Positions 1 through 8,257 of a DNA stretch of 64,000 nt are shown here, one piece after another (the first letter of the stretch is position 1; each line of letters opens with the position of its first letter). The position numbers and the translations under genes were made by a program. The stretch is from assembly GCF_036662795.1 (NCBI RefSeq), contig NZ_JBAFWZ010000005.1, positions 1 to 64,000 of the forward strand. Direction: 5' to 3'. This DNA is from Lysinibacillus_B sp036662795. GTDB lineage: Bacteria; Bacillota; Bacilli; Bacillales_A; Planococcaceae. Under the pieces are notes generated by a model. That model ran no database searches. It was not told the DNA's origin and was given only the letters and a program-made list of their open reading frames with translations.

Positions 1-417
1 GAGATATGCTACAGCAAAAGTGGTGGCGAGCGATATGAAAAAGCTGAAGAAAACGCAGTACAATATATTGCTAAATTACTCTATCAGCACGGATGGGGAA
101 TTGATCGCGTGAAAAAGCATCAAGATTGGTCGGGGAAATACTGTCCCCATCGAATCTTGTCTGAAGGTCGCTGGGAGTCATTTAAGCAGCGTGTGCAAGT
201 CTCTTTAAATAATTTGAAAAACCCAGTTAAAAAGGAGGAACCAAAAGTTACACAATTACTGAATGAAACAGGTCGTAAAGCAGCACGAAACATGATTAAA
301 AAAGGCGTAGAGGAAAAATTATTCACTAGTAAACATGAAAATGTGGACAAGTATAGTGATAGCGAGTTAATCAGTTACGGCTTTGCTTATATCGACCGAA
401 AATCAAATATTAATTAA
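1..417 (+). CDS. N-acetylmuramoyl-L-alanine amidase (prophage endolysin), C-terminal part
   Basis: The reading frame is open from the first base of the window, so only the last 138 residues are visible. The fragment reads like the second half of an Amidase_2/XlyA-type enzyme that cuts the bond between N-acetylmuramic acid and L-alanine in peptidoglycan. Visible family signatures are ICYSKSGGERY near residue 2, GWGIDRVKKHQDWSGKYCPH at about residues 31-50 (zinc-binding His and Cys region) and the following RILSEGRW. A 70-residue tail follows, probably a linker or cell-wall binding part. It is the last gene of the prophage lysis module, followed at once by a terminator. A GTG at 109 is an internal codon, not the start. 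The family is clear; the phage type is not. Confidence 0.88.
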   Translation, partial: EICYSKSGGERYEKAEENAVQYIAKLLYQHGWGIDRVKKHQDWSGKYCPHRILSEGRWESFKQRVQVSLNNLKNPVKKEEPKVTQLLNETGRKAARNMIKKGVEEKLFTSKHENVDKYSDSELISYGFAYIDRKSNIN

Positions 418-420
418 TTT

Positions 421-455
421 GAAGCCCGATACCTTCGTTGGTAGCGGGCTTTTTG
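421..455 (+). terminator. Rho-independent terminator after the amidase gene
   Basis: AAGCCCG pairs with CGGGCTT around a short loop and is followed by five T. It lies 4 bases after the amidase stop codon and just past the 3' end of the convergent regulator gene, so it may serve both. Confidence 0.85.
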
Positions 456-458
456 CGT

Positions 459-851
459 TTATTCATTATTTATTTTTTGGTTACTTTTAAAGCGTTCAAA
501 CTGTAATATATCTAGCATTTTTCCTAATTCTTCACTTGTTACTTCTTTATTGTTGAAAGTAAATTTATAACGACTTTGTAATTCTATTTTATCCAATTCT
601 ATAATCGTTTCATGTTGAACAACACAGCCATCTCTTGTATAGAGAATGGAATCAATAACTATATCGATAGGAACCTTAATGATTTTTGAAATAATTTTTA
701 TTTCTTCTGCATCATCTGGGAAGTGGACCCCATTTTCGTAATTTGAAACGGTTGCTTGTTTCTTATCAATTAATTTACTAAACTCACTTTGAGTTATTTT
801 ATTCTCATCCCTATACTTTTTTATTAAATCACCAAAACGAATAATACCCAC
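459..851 (-). CDS. XRE-family helix-turn-helix regulator
   Basis: About 130 residues. The N-terminal 65 residues form a Cro/C1-type helix-turn-helix: FGDLIKKYRDENKITQSEF, then QATVSNYENGVHFPD, the typical recognition-helix pattern. The C-terminal half is lysine- and acid-rich with no domain I recognise. A GTG at 851 is preferred over an ATG six bases upstream (857), because the GGGGG ribosome site abuts that ATG but sits six bases before the GTG. It is transcribed away from the small genes starting at 1031, and a perfect 9-bp palindrome lies between them, as in phage repressor layouts. It probably controls that divergent promoter; the target is inferred from position only. Confidence 0.8.
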   Translation of the reverse strand: MGIIRFGDLIKKYRDENKITQSEFSKLIDKKQATVSNYENGVHFPDDAEEIKIISKIIKVPIDIVIDSILYTRDGCVVQHETIIELDKIELQSRYKFTFNNKEVTSEELGKMLDILQFERFKSNQKINNE

Positions 852-948
852 GTGCATCCCCCTTTTTGAATCTTATCGGGTTTAAATTAAATTTTTACAG
901 TAACTTACAATCCGAAAACGCTGTTATAGCAGTAATCATTCTACTAAA

Positions 949-973
949 TGTTCCAAATTTCGAGTTTGGAACA
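949..973. promoter_or_regulatory. Palindromic operator candidate between divergent genes
   Basis: TGTTCCAAA and its exact complement TTTGGAACA are separated by seven bases. It lies in the 180-bp gap between the XRE regulator and the gene at 1031, where an operator would be expected. It has no T run, so it is unlikely to be a terminator. Binding by the neighbouring regulator is inferred. Confidence 0.5.
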
Positions 974-1030
974 TTGAGAAGGTATTCGCTCCCTTGTATC
1001 GAATTATGTCGTAAAGGAGGAGGTGATAAC

Positions 1031-1318
1031 ATGCTAACAAATAATACTAAACGCATTGAAGTTAACGTATTTTTTAGCTTAAGTGAAATTCCAGAATACG
1101 CTGTAGTATCGATAGATCGTCATGAATTAGTTGTAAAAGTACTATACTTCAGGGCGGAAGATGATGAAATGATTGACATTGATTTAGACAAACTAGAAGT
1201 CATAAAAAGTTTTGAATGCTCCGATTTAGCGGAAGCAGAACGAAAGTACTTAGAATTAAGCGATGCGAGTATAACCATTCCGATGGTTATGGAGTACCTA
1301 AAAAATCAAAGTCATTGA
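1031..1318 (+). CDS. Hypothetical protein, prophage accessory gene
   Basis: 95 residues, acidic, no signal peptide or membrane segment. I do not recognise the family. The start is the ATG at 1031 because an excellent ribosome site (AAAGGAGGAGGTGATAAC) ends just before it; the frame stays open further upstream but runs through the operator. The C-terminal half, with DLAEAERKYLELSD, looks helical. First gene of the set divergent from the XRE regulator, followed by its own terminator at 1352. Confidence 0.65.
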   Translation: MLTNNTKRIEVNVFFSLSEIPEYAVVSIDRHELVVKVLYFRAEDDEMIDIDLDKLEVIKSFECSDLAEAERKYLELSDASITIPMVMEYLKNQSH

Positions 1319-1351
1319 TAGTGAAAAGAGGATACGATGAGTAAATACTAA

Positions 1352-1388
1352 AGCCGTCCACAATGTAAAATGTAGGCGGCTATTTTTT
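1352..1388 (+). terminator. Rho-independent terminator
   Basis: AGCCG-CC and GG-CGGCT form a stem around a loop of AATGTAAAATGT, followed by a T6 run. It ends the transcript of the gene at 1031. Confidence 0.75.
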
Positions 1389-1460
1389 ATTGCAAAAACA
1401 CAAACACTTGTTCTATAATAATTGCAAACGAATGTTCTAATTTTAAGGAGTGTTTAAACA

Positions 1461-1796
1461 GTGCTATTTAATTATACAGGTTCGAAACAACGAACATTTA
1501 GAGATATAACGAAATTAAGACCAGATGTAGTACAGGCTGTATTAAGTACGTCACCATCGGATGAAATAATAAAGATTTATGAATGTGGAGAATCTAGAAT
1601 TATTCATAGCAAGAATGATAAAACTAATCGCGCCAGTATATCCAACAGTAAAGGTTGTGACTTTATTCAAGAATGGGAAATTACATATATGTTAGATCAT
1701 ATCTTAAAAGAAAGTAATGAAAATGTGGTTATGTACGTCAGTCCAAACGGAGTTATATATTTACAGACAAAAGAGGCTAACTCACTTGTAAACTGA
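1461..1796 (+). CDS. Hypothetical protein, prophage accessory gene
   Basis: 111 residues, GTG start behind AAGGAG at a good distance. Soluble, mixed alpha/beta-looking, no motif I recognise. The next gene begins about 30 bases downstream on the same strand, so the two are probably cotranscribed. Its place between the lysis gene and the attachment site suggests a lysogenic-conversion (moron) gene, but no function can be given. Confidence 0.6.
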   Translation: MLFNYTGSKQRTFRDITKLRPDVVQAVLSTSPSDEIIKIYECGESRIIHSKNDKTNRASISNSKGCDFIQEWEITYMLDHILKESNENVVMYVSPNGVIYLQTKEANSLVN

Positions 1797-1827
1797 AGAA
1801 ATAGTGAAAAATAAAGGGGAAGTTTTA

Positions 1828-2136
1828 GTGCCAATAATAAATAAAAGTGTTCAAGTTGTATTTGGAACAGGAGATATTTCAGCTCAGGTAGGGTGTCTGA
1901 GTGATAGAAGTTCGGGTGCTATTCAATTTACAGAAATAGAACCTAGACCAATAGGAGAAGAATTTTTTGGTGATAAAAATAAGATGGAAATTGACGATGC
2001 TCCTGTAACGTTTATTTTTAATAAGGTCGAAAGTATAGATGCTGTAATTAAACAATTACAAAGGTTAAAAGATCTTATGAGTGCGGAAGGTGAGTATGAG
2101 TGGACCGGTAGTGGTAGAATTATCGAAAAGAAGTAA
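1828..2136 (+). CDS. Hypothetical protein, prophage accessory gene
   Basis: 102 residues from the GTG at 1828, chosen because AAAGGGGAAG lies five bases before it; an in-frame GTG at 1804 has no ribosome site. The middle (GEEFFGDKNKMEIDDAPVTF) and the C-terminal helix IDAVIKQLQRLKDLMS suggest a small folded alpha/beta protein. No family recognised. It ends at a strong terminator and is probably in one transcript with the gene at 1461. Confidence 0.6.
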   Translation: MPIINKSVQVVFGTGDISAQVGCLSDRSSGAIQFTEIEPRPIGEEFFGDKNKMEIDDAPVTFIFNKVESIDAVIKQLQRLKDLMSAEGEYEWTGSGRIIEKK

Positions 2137-2147
2137 CAATAAAAAGA

Positions 2148-2181
2148 AAATCACTCATCTAAAAAATGAGTGATTTTTTTC
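2148..2181 (+). terminator. Rho-independent terminator
   Basis: AAATCACTCAT pairs with ATGAGTGATTT and is followed by T7. It lies between convergent genes and may work in both directions because of the A run on the other side. Confidence 0.85.
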
Positions 2182-2197
2182 TATAATAACGTTTCAA

Positions 2198-2746
2198 TTA
2201 ATCTTCTTTGAAATCTGGGTGAATAAAATAAGATTTAGCATCTTTTTCAAAGTTGTCATTTAGATATTTATCCCAATCAATGGATTTTATTTTGTCTGCA
2301 TCAAATTTAATACTCATGACACGCACATCATTTGTTTTATTGTCTAATTTGTACTGATCAATATACCCTATAGTCACTACACTTAAATTCTCGTATTGAG
2401 AAATTTCATTGAATAGGCCACGAGCATCTGACAGCATAGATGTACGTATAAGCTTCATACTTAAATTTTCGTCAATATTTAATAATACTGTTAGACCTTC
2501 AGCGTCATTTGTGACACTTACGACGCGAGTTTCATCAGTATTTGTTTTCTCTCCAAGTACTTTATTGATATACTCTGTAACACGTAGGTCGTTAGGTAAG
2601 CTAGCATCACTAACAAAATCCGAATTATTATTACTATCAGTAGCTTCTGTTTTATTTTCCTTTGGTTTATCTTTTGTAGTATCTCCACCACATCCGGCCA
2701 ATCCTAAACTTAATACTAGTGCAGCACTAAAAATTAGTTTCTTCAT
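2198..2746 (-). CDS. Secreted lipoprotein of unknown function
   Basis: 182 residues. The N-terminus is a classic lipoprotein signal: MKK, a hydrophobic stretch, then the lipobox LAGC with the modified Cys near residue 19. A Lys/Glu/Thr/Ser/Asn-rich linker (about residues 22-42) separates it from a folded domain of about 135 residues of unknown family. It should be anchored to the outer face of the membrane. AAAGGGG precedes the ATG. It is the last gene before the prophage attachment site, so it may be a lysogenic-conversion lipoprotein; that role is inferred. Confidence 0.75.
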   Translation of the reverse strand: MKKLIFSAALVLSLGLAGCGGDTTKDKPKENKTEATDSNNNSDFVSDASLPNDLRVTEYINKVLGEKTNTDETRVVSVTNDAEGLTVLLNIDENLSMKLIRTSMLSDARGLFNEISQYENLSVVTIGYIDQYKLDNKTNDVRVMSIKFDADKIKSIDWDKYLNDNFEKDAKSYFIHPDFKED

Positions 2747-2965
2747 ATATAATATCCCCTTTCTAGTTAAATATTACCTATTGCGAAGACAGTTGTCATT
2801 GATATTTTTCATATAGAAAGAAAAGTGCCCAAAAAGTGCCCAAATTCAGATATGAATATATAAATAAACATAAATATAATAGTTAGTCTTTTACAAACTA
2901 AGATTATAATCACTGTATTTATGTGATTATATTAATTCAAATAAGTGTATATAATATTTTCCACA
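2747..2965. other. AT-rich intergenic end of the prophage
   Basis: No gene seen. A short direct repeat (AGTGCCCAAA twice, about 2829-2846) and a very AT-rich run lead into the tRNA fragment at 2966. The tandem repeat could be an arm-type recombinase site; this is a guess from position. Confidence 0.4.
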
Positions 2966-3009
2966 GCCTTCTAAGCCGTCGGTCGGGGGTTCGAATCCCT
3001 CCTGGGACG
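2966..3009 (+). other. Prophage attachment site: 3' fragment of tRNA-Arg(UCU)
   Basis: These 44 bases match the 3' part of a Bacillus-type tRNA-Arg(UCU): anticodon loop CTTCTAA, then the variable loop, the T arm GGGGGTTCGAATCCCTC and the 3' acceptor strand TGGGACG. The 5' half is absent; upstream sequence is unrelated AT-rich DNA. This is what a phage that integrates into a tRNA gene leaves at its far end. The complete tRNA gene and the integrase should lie at the other prophage end, left of the window. Confidence 0.88.
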
Positions 3010-3049
3010 TAATTTACAAATCGTTGGTTGTTATAAAACCAAAAAGAAA

Positions 3050-3092
3050 AACGCTTGAAACCTTATTAATACAAGGTTTCAAGCGTTTTTTT
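3050..3092 (+). terminator. Terminator originally serving tRNA-Arg
   Basis: A 15-bp stem, AACGCTTGAAACCTT with its complement, followed by T7. It lies 40 bp after the tRNA fragment and is probably the original tRNA terminator displaced by the prophage. Confidence 0.88.
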
Positions 3093-3430
3093 ATGTTGTA
3101 TAGAGAATATCGAGTATCGCATTAAATAACATATAAAATTTAAATTAGGTAATCAAAATGTAAACAAGGTCAAGCTTAATATATCGTTTTACAAAGTGTT
3201 GCGTAAATGTAAAATTCTAATTATTATGTATTTTCTTTTTGTTATTGAACTAAATTTAATGCTACCGTAATTTACCTTTCTTTTCCAACCTATTGTATTT
3301 AACGTGTGGTCTAAGAACATGGTAAGCAAAAGGTAAGCATTACAAGAGTGAACTATTGGTATACCTATATTATTATATGTCATCCTTGAACGTAATCAGC
3401 TTCAGATAGAATAAGTTTGAAGGGCCAAAG
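3093..3430. other. Intergenic stretch, no gene seen
   Basis: AT-rich DNA without a credible ribosome site or protein-like reading frame on either strand. A 64-codon frame on the minus strand (3189-3383) has no ribosome site and an unlikely composition. Confidence 0.5.
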
Positions 3431-3470
3431 AAAAGCCTGTTATCATTATTACAATGGTAGCAGGCTTTTT
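3431..3470. terminator. Terminator after the DUF4279-like gene
   Basis: AAAAGCCTG and CAGGCTTTTT form a stem with both an A run and a T run, so it can act on either strand. It lies just beyond the 3' end of the minus-strand gene at 3481. Confidence 0.75.
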
Positions 3471-3480
3471 GCATATAATT

Positions 3481-3954
3481 TTAATATTTTTTTTGATTAT
3501 CTAATAATGTTTCATTATCAATATACACATCTATTATGGCACCAATGCTATTTGCAAAAGCAATGACACTAGGATCTATTCGCATTCCAGGTGTTTGGGC
3601 ATCATAAAAGTTGTAATGGACGAAGAATATACAAGTGAGATTATATTTCTTTCGATATTCATTGATTACATTAATTTTGGGTTGTAAAGGGACAATTATA
3701 GAATCAAAAATTTTTTTATCCTCATCTTCTTCATAACGTAAAAAAACGTCACCAGTATGTAAGCTCCATACAGTTTCAAATCTGCTCAATTTTCTGACTC
3801 CACGACTATAAGCATCTCCTTTCTTATAGGATTCGGTTGGCGTTATTCCTATTTCTTTTATAAATTTATCTATTGGCCACTCTTCTGCTACGATACTAAA
3901 TCTGATAGAAGCACAATCTCTATTAAATATAAATATTGCTGAATCTTTATTCAT
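3481..3954 (-). CDS. DUF4279-like protein
   Basis: 157 residues, soluble. The pattern fits the DUF4279 family: an N-terminal strand with IRFSIVAEEWPIDKFIKEIG, then the hallmark GITPTESYKKGDAY followed by a conserved Trp (SRFETVWSLHTG), and a C-terminal half ending with an IGAIIDVYI strand. Biochemical function of the family is unknown; members are often in accessory regions, some near toxin-immunity loci. An AAGAGGG site precedes the ATG. It stands alone, between a terminator and a 500-bp empty stretch. Family assignment is by eye and moderate. Confidence 0.65.
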   Translation of the reverse strand: MNKDSAIFIFNRDCASIRFSIVAEEWPIDKFIKEIGITPTESYKKGDAYSRGVRKLSRFETVWSLHTGDVFLRYEEDEDKKIFDSIIVPLQPKINVINEYRKKYNLTCIFFVHYNFYDAQTPGMRIDPSVIAFANSIGAIIDVYIDNETLLDNQKKY

Positions 3955-4467
3955 AGAATCCCTCTTTTCAAAAAATTACATCTATCCCACGTGTTTGAAG
4001 TCCAATTTCGTAATCTTTTACATGTTGTGCAGCGTTTCTTCTACAATTACATTTCCTATAAATCATAACAAAAATGAATAACTGTGTGGAAGGCAATAAT
4101 GTTTATGATAATATAAAGACCACCCTATAATAAGTGACCGTACTTTTGAAATAATCATTCTGTGAGCTTATTAAAAATATGTCATTATATTAAAAGGTCA
4201 TCCTGATAATTATTCAAAATTTTTATCATATAATTAATAAGCTGTTAGACTATATTTATAGTTGCCCTTGTGAGGAAGAGGGCCCTATTTTTGGAATCCA
4301 AAATGCATATACCTTTGCCGTAGTTATAGCTATTATTTAACTGATGTATTCCATGTTTATTAAGAGGGTCCTCGTCACTTACGTTATTGTACATAGGCTC
4401 CTTAAATTTCAACAGCTCTAGAGTTTAATTATTTAAACAAAGAAATTCATAAAGGGGAGAGATTGTT
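3955..4467. other. 513-bp AT-rich stretch without a gene
   Basis: No coding signal. One hairpin, GCCCTT...AAGAGGGC at 4264-4283, is followed by CCTATTTTT and could be a weak terminator or the remnant of a lost element. The promoter of the amidohydrolase pair probably lies in the last 150 bases, but I could not pick a convincing -35/-10 pair. Confidence 0.4.
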
Positions 4468-5715
4468 TTGACATTATTATTAAAGAATGTGCGCTTGGAA
4501 ACGGGGTATTCCTATGATCAATCGTTTGTCACAGCTACAGAAACGAAAATAGTAGATATCTTGATTGAGAATGGTAGGTTTGTTGAAATAGCCCCAACGA
4601 TTCAAGCAAGCGCTGCAGTTGTTGTAGATGCCAAAGAGCAACTACTCGTTCCATCGTTTAAAGAAATGCATACACATATCGATAAAACTTACTTCGGTGG
4701 TGAATGGAAAGCACCATCTCCAGCTACAGAGGGAATTTTTACTCGTTTTAAAGAAGAAGCGATTTTATTACCTCAACAACTGGAAGTAGCTGAAGAGAGA
4801 GCACATGGAATGGTGCAGCATTATATAAAACATGGACATACACATATTCGCACACATGTGAATGTTGACCCTCATATTAAGACAAAGCATATGGAAATAG
4901 CGAAGCGTGTTTTAGAAAGTTATCAAGATAGAATCACGTATGAAATCGTCGCATTTCCGCAGCATGGTGTATTACGTAATGGTCCAGAATTTTTAACGAT
5001 CCTTGAGGAAGCATTAGGAATGGGCGCTACACATATCGGAGGGGTCGACCCTGCTTTAGTCGATCGTAATAGCGGGGAAGTGTTAAAAACAACTTTTGCA
5101 TTAGCCGAAAAATACGATGTAGGAATTGACATTCATTTACATGAGCAAAACACCTTAGGGGAATTTGAAATCCATCAAATTTTGAATGAAATCGAACTAA
5201 GATCATTCAATAAGGAAGTAACCCTTAGTCACGCATTCGCATTTGCAGATTTACCACAACAGTCCTTAGACAATCTAATAGATCGGGTAGCTGCAAACCA
5301 TGTTAGGGTGACAACAACGGTTCCAATTGGTGCAGGTTCGATTACAATTCCTGTGAAATATATGGTTGACCGGGGCGTAAAAGTTTCTTTTGGGCATGAT
5401 AGCCTGATGGATCACTGGTCTCCTTTTGGAAGTGGCGATACGATCCATAAATTAAATAGGTTTGTACAACGTTTTAGCTACATTGATGAGTGGCATATTG
5501 GAAGATCCTTGAAATATGCTACAGGCGGAATCACACCATTAAATGAGGATGGCGAGCAACAGTGGCCAAAAGTTGGAGATGCAGCTAATGCGCTACTCGT
5601 CGATGCAGTAAGTTCTGCGCATCTGATTGCCAGACAATGTCCTATATCGACAGTGATTTCAAAAGGGAACATAATCCATGAAGAAGAGATAGAGCTAAAG
5701 GGGGAGTTCCGATGA
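4468..5715 (+). CDS. CodA-like amidohydrolase (cytosine deaminase superfamily), first of a tandem pair
   Basis: 415 residues from a TTG behind AAAGGGGAGAG. Metal-dependent amidohydrolase of the CodA branch. Seen in order: the HxH metal pair in MHTHIDKTY (about residue 70), RTHVNVDP, the VAFPQHG segment found in cytosine deaminases, DIHLHEQ (about residue 223) with the His ligand and a Glu at the place of the CodA catalytic Glu, LSHAFAF with another His, and FGHDSLMDHWSPFG with the metal Asp. It should hydrolyse or deaminate a cyclic amide or aminated ring in the cytoplasm; the substrate is not shown. Its stop overlaps the start of a paralogue, so the two are cotranslated. Confidence 0.82.
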   Translation: MTLLLKNVRLETGYSYDQSFVTATETKIVDILIENGRFVEIAPTIQASAAVVVDAKEQLLVPSFKEMHTHIDKTYFGGEWKAPSPATEGIFTRFKEEAILLPQQLEVAEERAHGMVQHYIKHGHTHIRTHVNVDPHIKTKHMEIAKRVLESYQDRITYEIVAFPQHGVLRNGPEFLTILEEALGMGATHIGGVDPALVDRNSGEVLKTTFALAEKYDVGIDIHLHEQNTLGEFEIHQILNEIELRSFNKEVTLSHAFAFADLPQQSLDNLIDRVAANHVRVTTTVPIGAGSITIPVKYMVDRGVKVSFGHDSLMDHWSPFGSGDTIHKLNRFVQRFSYIDEWHIGRSLKYATGGITPLNEDGEQQWPKVGDAANALLVDAVSSAHLIARQCPISTVISKGNIIHEEEIELKGEFR

Positions 5716-6932
5716 GTACATGGCTACGGAACGTTCGACTAGAAATTGGTGAAACAACATATGAGGATGGCAGCATTCAAACAAGAACCGATTTATTTCA
5801 TATTAGAGTTGCAAAAGAAGGTGTCATTCAGACGATTATTCCCGCAACTGAAGATATCTCGGAAACAGATGCCATTGATATGGAAGGAAAATTAGCACTT
5901 CCTGCATTCAAAGAAATGCATAATCATTTGGATAAGACCTATCTTTCATTAGGATGGAGAGCTTGTCGTCCTGTGAAAAGCTTATCCGAGAGATTAGCTC
6001 TTGAAGCAGCTGAGTTAGAGGAACTTGCTGAAACAGTGGAACAAAGAGCATCTGCCATGATTGAACTGCACTTGCGTAATGGTGTCAATCATATTCGAAC
6101 ACATGTAAATATCGACCCATTCATTAGATTGAGAAATTTAGAAGGCGTTAAAAAAGCATTGAAAGCTTACCAGCAATATTTAACATATGAAATTGTTGCG
6201 TTTCCTCAGCATGGCTTACTCCCTCATGAAGAAATGCCTGACTTATTAAGACAAGCATTGGAATCTGGTGCAACCATCTTAGGAGGACTTGACCCCGCAG
6301 GCATTGATAAAGACATCGAAAAATCACTGCAAGTTACAATGGATATAGCTAAAGAGTACAATGTGGATGTCGACATGCATCTCCATGATAGAGGACAAGT
6401 AGGTTTCTATACAATGGATAAATGGTTGGACATGGTGAAAGAACAAGACTATAAGGGAACTACTGCTTTTAGTCATGCATTTGGTTTAAGTAATTTGACG
6501 CCTCATATGCAAAAGCGATTTGCCAAAAAATTAGCAGAGCATAATGTAGAGATTATGTCTACGATCCCTATTTCTATTAACTCTCAGCTCATTCCTATTG
6601 ATATTTTGAGAGGGGAAGGCGTTCAAGTTGCATTAGGTTGTGACGGTTTTTTTGATTCTTGGAGTCCTTTTGTTCCTGGAGATGTTTTGGAAAAAGTGCA
6701 TAATTTTTGCGACTATACAGGGAAATCAAGCGAACGCTCGTTACGCGAAAGTTTATGCCTAATCACCCAAGGAGTAACACCATTGAATGGTGAAGGTGAA
6801 CAAGTGTGGCCTATGGTTGGGGATGATGCTAGTTTTGTATTTGTAGATGCCAGCTGCAGTGCAGAAGCCGTTGCAAGACTGCCGAAAAAAAGACTGTTAA
6901 TGCATAAAGGTAAGTTATTCAAACAGAAGTAG
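5712..6932 (+). CDS. CodA-like amidohydrolase, second of a tandem pair
   Basis: 406 residues; its ATG overlaps the previous stop (ATGA). It is a diverged paralogue of the gene at 4468 with the same motif order: MHNHLDKTY, RTHVNIDP, IVAFPQHG, DMHLHDRG, FSHAFG and LGCDGFFDSWSPF. Two changes stand out. The HLHE of the first copy is HLHD here, so the catalytic-type Glu is Asp, and the FGHD metal segment is LGCD. The pair may therefore form a two-step or hetero-oligomeric activity, or act on different substrates. No transporter or regulator lies next to them to suggest the substrate. Confidence 0.8.
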   Translation: MSTWLRNVRLEIGETTYEDGSIQTRTDLFHIRVAKEGVIQTIIPATEDISETDAIDMEGKLALPAFKEMHNHLDKTYLSLGWRACRPVKSLSERLALEAAELEELAETVEQRASAMIELHLRNGVNHIRTHVNIDPFIRLRNLEGVKKALKAYQQYLTYEIVAFPQHGLLPHEEMPDLLRQALESGATILGGLDPAGIDKDIEKSLQVTMDIAKEYNVDVDMHLHDRGQVGFYTMDKWLDMVKEQDYKGTTAFSHAFGLSNLTPHMQKRFAKKLAEHNVEIMSTIPISINSQLIPIDILRGEGVQVALGCDGFFDSWSPFVPGDVLEKVHNFCDYTGKSSERSLRESLCLITQGVTPLNGEGEQVWPMVGDDASFVFVDASCSAEAVARLPKKRLLMHKGKLFKQK

Positions 6933-7065
6933 GTGTGGTAGATAACAGTCCAGCTTACTTCCTCTTTCTTTTCGCTTAATAGCAATAATGGGTATGCAAA
7001 TATCCAATAAAAAAGAGCCTGTATCGATAATCAGGCATTGAATGTTATTTTGGAGACAGTAAGTA

Positions 7066-7108
7066 ACAACCAGTCGACGGTAATTCACCGGGGACTGGTT
7101 GTTTAGTT
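7066..7108 (+). terminator. Terminator after the amidohydrolase pair
   Basis: AACAACCAGTC pairs with GACTGGTTGTTT around a 17-base loop with its own small ACGG...CACCG pairing. A smaller hairpin (GCCTG...CAGGC) lies at 7018-7038. Confidence 0.75.
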
Positions 7109-7367
7109 TTGTTTGAATACGAATATTGTCTGTAATACGATGGGCTAAGTACAAGTACTAATCACTAACATATAGAATTATTAATCTTTAATTGAGGATA
7201 AGTGCAATCAAATGAAAAATATTATAAAAATTTAGTGTTTATCACTAATCATTATATTATTGTATTTTTAAGGTATACTTTATTTATAGGAATATACGTT
7301 CTTTCGTAGAGGAAGAGTTTTGATGAATAAGAATAAACTATATAAATGATGATTGGAGTACTAGTAG

Positions 7368-7660
7368 ATGAATACAAATAAAGTATATCTTTATGTCTTT
7401 AGCACAATGTCAGATTGAGGATATGGATATTTAATTGCTGAACTCAACTCAGGTAGATACTTCAAAAAGGATTTAGAAAGGTTAAAAGTAATTACAGTAG
7501 GAGAGAATGTAAAAACTATAACATCTACGGGGGACCTGAGTATAAAACCTGATTTTTCAGTTGATGAGTGTACTTTAATCGTGAAGATCTTGTAATTCTA
7601 CCTGGAGGTAATACTTGGGGAGAAGTTATTCATCAACCTGTATTACATAAAATTGGCGAT
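7368..7660 (+). pseudogene. Decayed DJ-1/PfpI-family protein gene
   Basis: From the ATG at 7368 the frame reads like a type-1 glutamine-amidotransferase-like (DJ-1/PfpI) protein: an N-terminal VYLYVFSTMSD strand, then a TGA at codon 17 where the family usually has Trp. The frame then continues open to SIKPDFSVDEC and hits TAA near 7594. In a shifted frame the next family segment, EDLVILPGGNTWGE, follows at about 7582-7625. The nucleophile-elbow region (AICG-like) is missing; after about 7660 the sequence changes to an unrelated tail ending at 7732. One stop, one frameshift and a lost 3' half mean it is dead. Confidence 0.75.
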
Positions 7661-7776
7661 GCTTTAGAGCTAAAAAACTATTTTTCTAGAGCAATTACGC
7701 GGATACTAGGTATTATTGAACGAGCTGTATAGGGATTTTGAACAAGAATGGTTAATCCCAAATGGAGGCGGATATT

Positions 7777-8001
7777 TTGTCGATCATTAAAGAGTTTGCA
7801 TCAAGCATATTACTTATAGTTAGCTGGTTTATATTTGCTATTAGTGCATATTTATTGTTTTGGACAATTATTATGCCTGGATTAGCAATCGTTCCCTTTC
7901 TTATTTCTTTCATTTCCGGGTTATTATGTTACAACATTTCAAGAAAGCTTGATGCTAGTAAAAAATCAAATAGTTCATCAACTAATGAACATTATGGTTA
8001 A
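7777..8001 (+). CDS. Small membrane protein
   Basis: 74 residues with two hydrophobic segments (about residues 6-29 and 34-53) and a polar Lys/Ser-rich C-terminus. The TTG at 7777 is preferred to the ATG at 7762 because GGAGGCGG lies five bases before the TTG and overlaps the ATG. No family recognised. It follows the dead DJ-1 gene and may be a leftover of the same accessory cluster. Confidence 0.5.
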   Translation: MSIIKEFASSILLIVSWFIFAISAYLLFWTIIMPGLAIVPFLISFISGLLCYNISRKLDASKKSNSSSTNEHYG

Positions 8002-8124
8002 TAAGTAAATTATACGCTAACTGATAATAAGCGTTGGGCTAAAGATAAATAGAATTTGGTAATATTCATGTGATTACTATTGAAGAGTGCGTCTCCTGAG
8101 ACGTCACAGTTTGAACTAATTAAA

Positions 8125-8168
8125 AACGCTTCAAATCCTTCGTTATCGAGGATTTGAGGCGCTTTTTT
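8125..8168. terminator. Strong terminator
   Basis: AACGCTTCAAATCCT pairs with AGGATTTGAGGCGCTT with one bulge and is followed by T6. It lies between the gene at 7777 and the convergent gene at 8258. Confidence 0.85.
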
Positions 8169-8257
8169 CTTTTGTTGAATTTGGTATTATATCGCAAAGC
8201 ATCTATGCTTTAATAAATCCTTCTTCAACTAAAGCCGCGGTTAGTTTAAGTAAGGAT

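Noticed and set aside
2966..3009. Functional tRNA gene
   Set aside because: The 5' half (acceptor, D arm, 5' anticodon strand) is missing.
3189..3383. 64-codon minus-strand frame
   Set aside because: No ribosome site, unlikely composition, lies next to the prophage end in AT-rich DNA.
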